64,000 nucleotides of DNA from Triplophysa rosa (Eukaryota; Chordata; Actinopteri; Cypriniformes; Nemacheilidae), in the NCBI RefSeq assembly GCF_024868665.1, contig NC_079892.1, forward strand, positions 5,417,045 through 5,481,044. Direction: 5' to 3'. Position numbers and translations under genes: made by a program. Below are positions 22,645 through 34,652 of this stretch, piece by piece. The notes beneath the pieces are model-generated. The model saw only the letters and a program-made list of their open reading frames with translations, made no database searches and was not told the DNA's origin. Numbering within the stretch: position 1 is the stretch's first letter; the number at the start of each line of letters is the position of its first letter.

Positions 22645-25600
22645 TTTGTAAAACCTTGTTAACATTTATATAAAAGTACACATTACATTGTTTCACAAAG
22701 CCTGTTTATCTAACGTTAGACATTTTTATTAAAACAATTAAATAAACTGGGGAGAGTAAATTAAAAGGGGAAGTGGCCATGGCTGAATAAACATCCTTCT
22801 CGATGTTGACTCAGCGCATCCGTAAACAGTTCATACAATATGTATAAAAACAGTTTAGTATTTCTTTACGACTGCTTACGAGTTTGCATATGGTGTGTGA
22901 ATGTTAGCGTTCCTTTACTCTGAACATCAGCAGGTCGTAAACGCAGCACACAGCCATGCTTCACCTTTAACCCTGCACACTAAAGACCCCTGCTGGATTA
23001 AAATGGGCAGCTGCTTACACCAGACAGAAGTTTATTACAGTCTGTATAACCCTCGGGGAACCACATCACACCCCACTCGCCCCCCCCAGCCTTTCTGCGC
23101 CATGGAAAAACCTGCAGTCGGGAGACCTCACATCGCTTTCCAAACGAAACCCAAGAACATTTGGCCTTCTACACTCCTACACGCATTTATCACAGATGCC
23201 ACTTCAACATCTCACATTAGCTTTTTGTGCCACAAACCTTTCGAGGGCCAAAATATCAGATTCCTGCGTTTAATCTGCCTGCCCTACTTTGCACCTCGTT
23301 CATGTTTTTTTAAAACCCCAGCAGTGTAATCGGCCAGCTAAAGCCTCTCCTTTTCCAATTACACCTCATATTCAGAAAAACGGAGGAAGATCTACGCTGG
23401 CAGTGTCTAAGGGCTGATTACAGGGTCTAAAAGGAGTAACAAAGAAGTCAGACGTGGAGCTAATTAAATACTATTTTACAGTGCTCTTCTTGTATTAGGG
23501 CGTATATAAGAGCATATTGAAGATGAAAATGACCTTTATCTCCTTCTATTAAGGATCTAAGGTCTCCTTCTACCTTCCTATCTATTATGAAGAGGTAATT
23601 ATACCATTGGTTGCTGTTAGGAGACACGATGTCACATCCCCTATAATAATATGGTGAAATGAAAGGTCAGAGTTGCATTAAAAGATGCCGTGAAATGGTT
23701 TGACGAAGCAATTATCTTCCCGGTGCTGACATATTTCCTACTGAAACAAGAAACCATAGTCCAACTTTGACCTAAAACCACAAAACTAAAAGAATAATAA
23801 ATGACCTGCTATTAATAAACTCACCGTAAACCAACAGCTTCAAGGACACTAATGGGTCGGTTTTGTTAAAAAAAAAATCAATATATAATATACATAATTT
23901 AATATACATATTACATTATTTAATATATAATTACTTGTGATTAATCACACATACCATGAATGTTTTAAATATACTTTGTATTGCAATAATTTCACATTTA
24001 ATCTCCAAATTAATGTATAAACAACATAAAGACGAAATATCTTTTATATATCTTTAAAGGCATCATTTTATGAATGAAAAACAGTAATACTGATATCAGT
24101 ACTGCTACTCATGTCTCTATAAAATGTATTATTATTTCTTGCTGTCACATTGCGTTGTGCTGTCTATACTGGACACGACAAAGCAACAGTTTTAACTTGT
24201 GCTTAAATGGGTGATAATGTTAATTTTGACAGCCCTAAAATATACAACCGCTGAATATTTTAAAAGACAATTTCAAAATTATTTTCAGTTTTTCTGAATT
24301 TACTATTTATAGGTGTTTAGCTATTTGCATTTATTAGCAAAAAATGAAAACTGTATGGAGAAACCGGCCAAAATAACAGAAAAGATTCTCTGTACTTTTT
24401 CTGACCTCAAATACTTAAAAGAAAACACGTTCATATTCACTTTTAAGCAATACAACAGTAATACTAGTACATGTATTTTGGAAAAGTTCAAAAAAAAAAA
24501 TGTATGTGATAACCTCGATTTTTATCATAGTTTGTATGTGTCTTGTCATGCTGCCAGACTTTCACATTGCTGTTGCATGACTTTGTCACTCCTGAGGTTT
24601 GATTTTGTTAAAATTCAACAGGCACTGGACTGGAATGGTCACAAAACATCTAGAAATGCTGATTAAATGAACATTTGTAATGGTCTATTAATTTTTTACA
24701 TGTTTATTGCAAAAAAGCCAAGAGGTCAAAAAGGCGTTGTTACATTAATATCATCCATGAATTATGACATACTTCAGAACATATTTGCTGTGTTTTCTTC
24801 GCCTAAGAGCTGCATGACAAACTTCATAAACGGGTTTCTAATGAGACAAGGTGCCATAATAAAGTCATCTCCATTGCGTGCACTGCTCTGCCGGGGCATT
24901 TTTAGAAACTTTTAAAAGTCCCTTGTGCACTTCACAGCCTGTGCCATACCACTGCCATGTTCATTCTATAAAGGCTTCACTCTCTCCTTAGCAATAGGTC
25001 CCAGCAGACCAAGTGGGAAATCCAGCCAGATGCCGTAGACGCCAACCCACCGGCTACTAAGAGCCACTTAAAGTTCCATCTTCTAAGTTAAACCTCCTAC
25101 CCCTCTACCAACCTTCTTAGCTTTCAATAAAAAAACACCATAAAACAACCTGGCAAAAGTTATCTGGCTAATCATCAGAAGAATTATGACCTGAAACGTA
25201 ACACTTCCAAGTGAGGTTCCAAAGATAGTCCTGATGGGGTTGGAAGATTGGTCAGGCCTTCCAACGGTTTCCCTTGGTTCTTTTTCATCAAGACTAAATC
25301 AAAAAGGTCTTCTTAGTAAAGACAAACCATACATCCTATTAACATAATGTGGGGGGCAGATAAAAATGTCAGAGTCTTATCAATGAACTTCAGGGAGAAA
25401 CTAGCATAAAAATAAAGGTCACAGGGTGTCCACTACAAGTGTCATTAGCGCATTGCTAATCCGCCACATGAAAACCAATCAGGTAAACTCAATTATAGCC
25501 GATTATCACGTTACATTCTGAAGCAAAGACGAGTTGACCATCACCAGAAAATAGTCTGTGCTAACAACGTGCAGAACAATTCTGGAAATGTTATAATGTA

Positions 25601-26119
25601 CTATAAATAACAAAGAGCTTGACCCTGAAGATGAAGTCCCGTGGCAAGTCTAGTGACACATCAGAAATGCCCGCCGGGTTCATCTTAATCTCCTTAAAGC
25701 CTCTAATGGCACAGCAAAATGGATAAATATTTTAATGCCTCGGTGGATACAGCCACGGCTAAAATTACAGAGACGGGGTCATGTCTTTTTTTGCCGATAC
25801 TGTTGAAATGCAAAGGCAACAAGTGCGCCGTCAGACTCTATATCGACAAACAATTTAAAAATGGAATACAATGGAATACAAAAGCTCACCTTGCATTAAC
25901 AGCCTATTAAAAAAACGAAGTGCGATGGACACAAGGCCTGTGATAAACTTTAGCGTAATGATATGAAGAAAAACACATCTATTAAATGTTTTAGTTTTCA
26001 ATAATAATGTCATGGTGTTTTCATTGGGGTATAACATTTCATGTAATTAATTTATACAAAACTAAAAACTGTAACTCGGCTGCATTTTAAAGGGATAGTT
26101 ACATTTTAATAGTCTGATA

Positions 26120-27437
26120 GATACAATATACATAATTGAATATACATAAATAATAAAATAATAAAAAAGGTGATTAATGGAACCTAAAAGTTCTTGTGTT
26201 CCCTTGTTTTTGAGCCCTCAGACCAAATTTTGCGAAAAAAGTCCAAACACTTATTACAAGTTGAACAAAAGTGCAGTACATAGTAAAACATATTGTTATT
26301 CTTTTTAAGAAATGTAGTTTACTGGCTTTGAGGTCCTAAAATGTTAAATACAGTGATGAACTACTGAGTGACATTCTCTACCCACAATTCTTTTGTGCCA
26401 GGTGTAGGTTATAATTTACCGAGTCAGTCTGTTTGGATTAGAGAGGGATTCAGTGCTTTTGACTCTGATGGAGTCACCTTGCTGTTTATGGAGATGTGAT
26501 CTATGCAACGTTTGTCACTACTGTATTTCGTAGATACAAAACAAAATATGTTCACTTGTCAATTCTGATTAAAGGAATACTCCATCCAAAACTGAAATTC
26601 TGTCATGAATTACTCACCTTCAACTTGTTCCAAACCTGTATAAATAAATGTCTTCGTTTGGTTGAACACAAAGAAAGATATCTGGATGAATGTTAGCAAC
26701 TGAGATTTCTGGGGCACCATTGACTACCATTAAAATGGTATCAACGGTGCCCTAGAACTGTTTGTTTTCCTTAATTCTTCCAAATATTTTCTTTTGTGTT
26801 GAACAGAACAAAATTATACAGTAATTATTTCTATTATGGTAGTCAATGTTGCCCCAGTATCTCATTTACTAACATTCATCCAAATACCTTTGTGTTCAAC
26901 CAAACAAAGACATTTATTTATACAGGTTTGCAACAACTTGAGTGTGAGTAAATCATGAGAGTTTTCAGTTTTGGATGGAGTATTCCTTTAATCAGAATTG
27001 ACAAGTGAACATCTTTTGTTTTGTATCTACGAAATACAGTAGTGACAAACGTTGCATAGATCACATCTCCATAAACAGCAAGGTGACTCCATCAGAGTCA
27101 ATAGCACTGAATCCCTCTCTAATCCAAACAGACTGACTTGGTAAATTATAACCTACACCTGGCACAAAAGAATTGTGGGTAGAGAATGTCACTCAGTAGT
27201 TCATCACTGTATTTAAGGATACATTTTAGGACCTCAAAGCCAGTAAACTACATTCTTAAAAAGAATAACAATATGTTTTACTATGTACTGCACTCTGTCA
27301 CACTATTTTGTTCAACTTGTAATAAGTGTTTGGACTTTTTTCGCAAAATTTGGTCGGAGAGCTCAAAAACAAGGGAACACAAGAACTTTTAGGTTTCATT
27401 TATTATTTATGTATATTAAATTATGTATATTGTATAA
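26120..27437. repeat. 1.3-kb palindrome centred on a MITE
   Basis: The sequence from about 26120 to 26568 is repeated in reverse at 26992-27437. Substitutions are rare and the arms differ mainly by a few small indels. Example: AACCTAAAAGTTCTTGTGTT (26181) is mirrored by AACACAAGAACTTTTAGGTT (ending 27395). A MITE occupies the centre (26569-26991). A short unpaired loop lies near 26733-26834. Confidence 0.88.
26569..26991. mobile_element. TTAAAGG-type MITE at the palindrome centre
   Basis: Ends TTAAAGGAATACTCCATCC and GGATGGAGTATTCCTTTAA are exact inverses. By eye its own arms differ at roughly 10 percent of positions, more than the flanking arms. Confidence 0.8.
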
Positions 27438-27537
27438 TGATTTTTATTATTTTATTACTTTTATATATGTCTTCCGTACTTTATGCCTGTCCCTTCACAA
27501 AATATTGCATTTTAAGTAAAAGAGAAGCTGGATAATA

Positions 27538-27635
27538 AAAATAGTTCACCCAGTGATAGTTCACCAAAAACTGAAAATACTGTCATCATTTAATCACCCC
27601 CTTGTCATTTTAAACCTGACTTTCTTACGCAGAAC
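27538..27635. mobile_element. TTAAAGG-family MITE, left-half fragment
   Basis: AATAGTTCACCCAGTGATAG then TGTCATCATTTAATCACCCC and TTTTAAACCTGACTTTCTTA, cut off at GCAGAAC where the next repeat begins. Confidence 0.7.
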
Positions 27636-28008
27636 AGTTACTTCTGATGTAACTGAATTAAATACTGTGTAATGTATACACTAGTGGAATTGACATTAAA
27701 ATTCAAACTCTAACTTTAAAATGCATGCATTAATGTATCTTTCTCACATTTGTTATACAAGTCAGTTAATAATTGTACTTTATGTAGTTTTATATGATTT
27801 ATTTGAATGAATTGAGAGTCGTTTTATGTCTATCCTTGACTTACTTAACTAAACAAGGTTGATATAAGATATAGAAAGTAATTAGTAATAATAAGTATTT
27901 AAATACTTTTTGTAGAGAGTGATTTGTACAGTAATCTAATTACACTATTGAATGTGTAATTAGTAACTAGTAATTAATTACTTTTTCAGAGTAACTTACC
28001 CAACACTG
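27636..28008. mobile_element. hAT-like CAGTGTTGGG element, left-truncated copy
   Basis: Matches 29585-29968 block by block (GTGGAATTGACAT, TTTATGTAGTTTTATA, AAGGTTGATATA, GTAACTAGTAATTAATTAC) and ends TTACCCAACACTG. The left end is missing and abuts a MITE fragment. Confidence 0.8.
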
Positions 28009-29476
28009 CTGCTAAATGACTCCTTTAAATACATAACATGATGATAAATATCCTGATGTCTCATTAAAAGGCAAAACACAATTGAAAAACGTTACAAAAA
28101 TATAAACAAAGCCACTAACTCTCAAGCATGCCAATGAATCTGCCAGAAAAAAATCATATCATTTTGACCGGACTGACACAGCAATCTGCAACATGAAGAA
28201 GGGAGCTTATTATAGAATCAAACCCTGATACAGCTGTTGTGCAATGTCTTGAGTTGATGGAAATAACTCGTATCGTCTTAAGCTCTCTTAAAAGCAAGCA
28301 GGTTGGGCTCGAAACATTCCAAGTGGTTGTCCAAAATCTCTGAGACATGCCAAGATATCAAGCTCCAGCCCTTTTGCTGATTGACCAATCAAATCACGAA
28401 GCGGCGCATACACATCAACGCCAATGTTTACATGCCAACAACAGTACACATGTTCAGTCAGGCTGTGTTTGTTTCTCTCCCATTCTAAAATTAAAATGAA
28501 ACACAAAACAGATGAGGGTATTAGAGGATTCAACGTGATGACTAATTTAATAAAAACATTAAGCCGTGTTAGTAACTAATAATGATACAGACAGCAGCAA
28601 ATCTTACGAATGCGCCCAGAAATCTCTTCATTAAATGCTCTGCCATATCTTTCAATAAATCAAAGGTTCAACAGCCACATGCGACCAGCTCAGCAAAGCA
28701 GTTAAAGGTTGTAAAAGGCCTCTGTGTGCATTTCATAGGAGTAAAACAAGACATTTGCATGTGCAAGCTATGCTCAGCATCTTGCTGTCCCAGCGTGATC
28801 TCTCTTTACACACGCCCGCTTCTTGCCAAGTGCAAGACTTGATGGGTGCATTCACATCATCCCAGAGATTCAAATGCATTCTTACCGCCATTAGTAAAGC
28901 CTCCACACTCTCTCAATGTCGCCGTCCAGGTGAAGTGACTGTAGCTATACATCTCTGAACAATCAATAGAAGAACTGAACGCAAAGTGGAGGTATCTCCC
29001 AACTCTGCCTGGCTTTCTCTCCTTTTTCCTCTCTATCTCCCCTCCCTCTAGCCCACCCGCTGGGTGCAGAATGTAAGGGCTGCACCTGGCCGTTTTTTAA
29101 ATGCCCCCCTCCCGAGGGGTAAACTCTCATGCTGGATACCGGCCTGACTGACAAAGAGGCCAAATGTACCATAAGGGCCAATTGGATGTAAATCACAGGG
29201 CACAGGTCTTCTGGGGGGGGGGTTGGGGTGAAATTGTATGCAGCTTCTTCAGGGTGAGCTTCTAAATAAGTGTTTGCAAACTCTCATTGGAGGCCGTCCA
29301 AAGTCAGTCTCGGCCTCTAGTTGTGTCTATCCACACCACACAATATGAATAGCACGTCATGACAGGAATGCACGAGTGAAAATAAATCCTATCTACGCAA
29401 GCATGCAGTGGACTCCCTTTGATCAGCGCGACACAAAAGCTAAGGAGTCCCACACAGTACATTTCTATATCCTTAC

Positions 29477-29968
29477 CAGTGTTGGGTGTAACTAGTTACT
29501 AAGTAATTAGTTACTGTAATTTAATTACTTTTCCCTTGAAAAAGTAAAGTAAGGGATTACTCTTATTTTTTCTGTAATTTAATTACAGTTACTTTTGATG
29601 TAATTAAACTAAATACTTTGTGTAATATATGTGTCTGTAATAGTGGAATTGACATCAAAATTCAGAGTCTAACTTTAAAATCTGTGCTTAAATGTATAAT
29701 TCTCACATTTGTAATACTTTGGTCAGTTAATAAGAGTACTTTATGTAGTTTAATATTATTTATTTGAATGAATTAAAAGAGCCGTTTCATGCCTATCCTT
29801 GAATCACTTCACTAATCAAGGTTGATATAGGATATAGAAAGTAATTAGTAATAAGTAACTAAATACTTTTTGGAGAGAGTAATTTGTACAGTGATCTAAT
29901 TACACTATTGAATATGTAATTAGTAACTAGTAATTAATTACTTTTTGAGAGTAACTTACCCAACACTG
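29477..29968. mobile_element. Complete hAT-like non-autonomous element
   Basis: 492 bp with termini CAGTGTTGGG and CCCAACACTG, flanked on both sides by the perfect 8-bp duplication ATCCTTAC (29469-29476 and 29969-29976). An 8-bp duplication with CAG...CTG ends is the hAT hallmark. No coding frame. Confidence 0.92.
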
Positions 29969-30483
29969 ATCCTTACTATATATGTTTTATCCGGAACTAC
30001 TGCGGGAACTTCATGCAGTGCACAGCCATTTCATTATTATGCATTTGGCATAAAACGTATTCATTAAAATGCAGAGGCGCGCGATTTTTTGATATCGCTT
30101 ATTAGAGATGCAATGTGGCGTCTTTTAATGTCGATTGAGCGCTTAACATCTTGAACAAGAGCGTCAAAGACAAGTTCGGAAATATATGAAAATGCGTTTC
30201 ATTTATACGTAGCTTCGTGTGCGCGCACACTCACCTCACCGAGGAAGAGAGGGATACGCGCGAGCGCTCACATACAGTCGGAAACATGTAGCCTATTAGC
30301 CTACATGGTTTACGGCAAAAGCGACCTTTTCAAATAAGACAATAGGATACAATGATACTTTATCTACAATAAAAACAGTAACCCATGGCAAATACGGTAT
30401 TTAATTGCATTGGTATCATCATGGATTAGGCCTATTTGTTTTTCATGCATTAATTGTTACATCCGCATCGCGATACAATATGT

Positions 30484-30551
30484 TTGTTCCATAGAACTCG
30501 AACCTACTTTGCGCTGCTAACACAACGCTCCACCAACTGAGCTACAGGAAT
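30484..30551 (-). pseudogene. tRNA-Ala(AGC)-like pseudogene or SINE head
   Basis: On the minus strand: A box TAGCTCAGTTGGT, anticodon stem TTGTG/CGCAA around loop TTAGCAG (anticodon AGC), and B box GGTTCGAGTTC. The acceptor stem does not pair well and the T stem relies on G-T pairs, so it is unlikely to give a working tRNA. Confidence 0.6.
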
Positions 30552-31535
30552 ACATCATTTGGCATTATGCCATAGCAAAGCAAAAGATGCAGATCTGTGT
30601 TGAACGCCACAGCAAGGCATGCCCGGGAAGCAGTATATCTTGCAAAGGCGCCCGCCTGCAACCATAAATTTATGACTTGGCTGCGTCTCAAGCTTTTAAT
30701 GAACACTTTACATCAGTAGAGTGACTGCTGCCTGCTGTAGCGCTCATGACAGCTAAACATCTTCAGGTCTTTCATCTGTTTTCCAATTTTGTTTAGTTGT
30801 GTGGGTGTGACTGTTATTTATAGATTGGCAATATTCCCTTGTCCCATACTTCCTAAACCATGCAACAATTTTATATTGGTTTCAATTATAAATTCTATTA
30901 TAAACCATCAGCTAACCTTTAACCGTTACATTGTTTTATGTCTTTTGTTGTCACTCCAGTAGGGTTTAATGCTGTTAGAGGAACCCACCACATTTCCAGT
31001 TGAGACCCACCAAGACTATAAATTCCATTAAAACCTATAAAGAAAATCTCTTTCAAAAATCTCTGGGAATGTTTTTTCCAGCACAGAACAATGAGTGACA
31101 GCGAAAGCTCCTGAAAAAAAACAATAAGAATCTGTGAAATCTGCGACCTGTGTGTCAGCGTCAATTTGTGCGGGAAATACCATATATGGAGAATTTGCTT
31201 CATCTAATGACATTAATTAGGGAAACTTGCATGCGTGTAGAATTTGTGAACTTGAATGACCCCTCCTTTTCTACATCAAAAACTGAATAGTAAAACGTGA
31301 CATTCGTGTTGATTGCTATCGACACAAAGCAAAAACACAGATTTATTGTAGGACTTCATTCTTACAACTGCCCGTGTTCATAAACAAACGACTTTCGCAC
31401 CTGTGCTGCTCCTTCCGTGCACGTTCGTGAGACTTCCGCTCCAGTAGCTGTCGATATGGTCAAAACTGGTTTTCCATTGTGGGAAAACATGTAAGTTTTT
31501 TAACATAATAAAAATCAAATGAGACTTTTATTTGA

Positions 31536-31895
31536 GGACATGTACTATTATTAATTATTATTATTTTTTCAATTAATATATTTTTTCAAAAAGTAGAATA
31601 ATAGCAAACTCAACATAGTTTCCATAGTTTTGTTTTTGCTATTCCGTAGTTTTGATGTGACAAAAAAGAAGATTACAGTCTCGATGTGTTCTAAAAATTA
31701 ATTTAATATAAAAATGTCAAAATTAAATAAAAAATAAATTATAATGCTCTAACATTTAAACATTTAGGGACATGTACTATTATTTATTATTATTTATTCA
31801 ATTAACTTTTTTAAATAGAATAATAGCAAACTCAACATAGTTTAATTTATGCTATTCCATAGTTTTGATGTGACAAAAAAGATTACATTCTCAAT
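31536..31895. repeat. Tandem duplication of about 130-150 bp
   Basis: GGACATGTACTATTATTAAT through TTTTGATGTGACAAAAAAG recurs from 31768 to about 31895 with indels. Shared blocks include AATAATAGCAAACTCAACAT. About 80 bases separate the copies. Confidence 0.8.
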
Positions 31896-34372
31896 CTATC
31901 CTGGACTCTTGATTTTGAAATGGTTCACTTAAAAGGAATAATAAAAACACATAGTAAATAACATTTAATTTATTTTTATTTGAAGAAACAAAATAAAAGG
32001 ATATTGGGGAACAAATAAGCATGTTTTCAGCTGGGTAGTTCATGTAACATTAATGTGAGAATGTACGTCTTGCACGTGTTTTTAGTCAGTGCAATGCAAA
32101 TAAGACCATGCATAACCTAAAGCTGTTTTTCACTTTTTCAAGATCTCCCAAAGAGAGAAGAAGATAAGTACGGTTTTGACAGGCAGCTTTAACGATACAA
32201 GTGAAGGACCCGAGGCAGTTTTTGTAGCTTTTGTTTAGAGGGGCAAATATACAAGGCGCAGGTACACAGGCCTGAGAACAAACAAGAGGTTGAAGGGGTT
32301 TATAAAAACTGCAGGTCCAGTTCAGAGCCAGCTGGGATCCGTGGGCAGTTTAATCCAAAGCCGCTCTGGGCCAAAACAGTAATCATGTTTTTGTGGGATA
32401 CCTTTCACCAGCCCTCATCAAGACCCTTACAGAGAGGTTTAGTTTCATCTTTCAAACAACAGAGCGCTCTCCACCTCTTTCTCTGGCCTTCCCTGTGGCA
32501 TCAACCTCTTAACACACAGGGAACATCGCTGTGCTTGTTTTTCTAGCATTTTGAGCACAAACATGTTAAATAAGTTATCAACCCGAGCGAGACGGGGTAC
32601 CTGTGTGACAGACATCTGTGCCAAGCACCTCAGAGTCACATCAATAAATAAATGCAGAGCTAAGGATGCTGGGAGAAGAGTTTGCCCCTCAAAGCTGTCT
32701 CTGAACAATCCATCATGAAGCCCTGATGCAAACCAGTGCCGGGCTCAAAGCGGTAACTCTTTTATCGATTTGCACTTTATTTTTGCAGTGACGATACTAA
32801 GCTACTTAACATCTCAGAGAGAAAATATTTACATTTAGTACATTTCATTTAGGAAATTATACACTTCAGCAAGGAATGGTCCATACGTCAAAGCAAACTA
32901 AATTTGGGGAATTGAGCATTTGTAGTGGTCAGCACTGTTCGATTTTGTCTACATGTAAAGTAAAACAATAACGCACAGCATATACTTACTGTACGGTCAA
33001 TAAAACATAAGCTCTTTCGATGTTCACAGTTCATGAATAATTCTCACGCTTTTGACCAAGTGATGACAACAGTGTTTTTGATTTCACATTTGAGGCCAGT
33101 TTTCATTCCGTGCATTTGCCCGCTTACTGGGGACGCAAGTGTGGATACTGAGACCCTTAACCAGACATACTTGTCATCCTGTGCGCTTAGCAAAAGATAA
33201 CCTTGGTATGATAAGCACGTAGACAGCAGCCATCTCAAATTGCTGGCTCCCAACGGTTATTAGATTAAATATCTCTCAAGTTTAAAGAGCGGGCGATTGT
33301 TTATTTTCGTCTGATAACCAAGGTAAAGTGCGAGAGATTTGTGGCAGTAATCACAATGAAATGATCGGCTATTTAACTCTCTCTTTCGTCCGAATGCATA
33401 AATCTGTGGCTTTTAGGAATCTTTTGTGAATACTGCTTTATAATTATTGAAGCAGACAGCTATGAAAGGAATGAACTACAGTCCAGTTTTTTAAGCTCCC
33501 CTATTTGTTTATATGTTTCAAATATTTCCTTCACAGCAGCTGATGATGCGTAATACACTGCTGATGGTGAATCTAATCGCCATCTGCAAATCTCAGCATC
33601 AAATTAAAGCAGATGACTCATTCCCTCCTGCTTCACAAACTTAAAAATATCACATCAAGCACCTTTTCTTGCCATTAATGGTATTTGTGAAGAGAGTGGC
33701 GCTTGGAGGTCACGACGGCAACTGCAGCTCACTCGTTGGTCTGACGTTTTCACACCCGCCCCCCCTCCCTGGATGAGGTGAGCGACTTGTATTTTGTTCC
33801 CAGGACGGATCCCAGGCTCTGAATTTTCCGCTGAGGCTCTTTTGTAAGCCAACGAGTCTGACTGTCACTCATACGGCCGATGTAACATGAGCAATCGACC
33901 AAGCATTGGCGCTCGCAGGCTGGGGATGACTGAAATAGCAATTTTCTATAAAACACGAAGGGGGGGGGGCGTGAAATCTGACCTTAGGCTAGGCTGCCAG
34001 CTTACTCTCACCCCCTCTTCAATATTTCGATCCCTCCCACCAACAAACCCTGCACCTTCAAACAGCTCGGGCAGCCGGCACATGTAGGGGAATAGCCGAT
34101 GCTCCTTATATAATTTCATCAATCATTTAGTTGCAGGAAAACTGAGTAAATACGTGTTTGCAGTGGGATTCCTTAACAACAAACATCACAGAAATGTTCT
34201 TAAATATTCTAGTCAGGTTGTGCATGTCAAAAGCAGAGATGGTGACAAATGTACAGATTGTTCATTTTTGCACATATTTAGAGCAATTTGTTACCATGCA
34301 AAGCATATTCAAACAATTGTCACTAAAGCAATATCAGAATGTGAACCTTTCAAGGAGCTATATTAGTCTACC

Positions 34373-34652
34373 TTAAAGGGATAGTTTACCAAAAATGAAG
34401 ATTCAATCATCATTTACTCAGCCTCACAAAAAAAGATATTTTGAAGAATGTTGGTAATTGAACAGCAGTGGTACCCATTGACTTTGGTTTTGGGTAGAAG
34501 TGAATGGGTACCAACGTTGTTCGGTTACCGACATTCTTCTAAATATCTTTTTTTGTGTTCTGCAGAAGAAAGAAAGTCATTCAGATTTGACATGACAAGA
34601 AGGTGAGTGCATGATGACAGAATTTACATTTTTGAGTGGACTATCCCTTTAA
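34373..34652. mobile_element. TTAAAGG-family foldback MITE
   Basis: Ends TTAAAGGGATAGTTTACC and GTGGACTATCCCTTTAA. Mirrored arms around AATGGGTACC. Confidence 0.85.

Noticed and set aside
26496..27535. Several overlapping short frames in the palindrome
   Set aside because: They arise because the arms are inverted copies. None resembles a protein.
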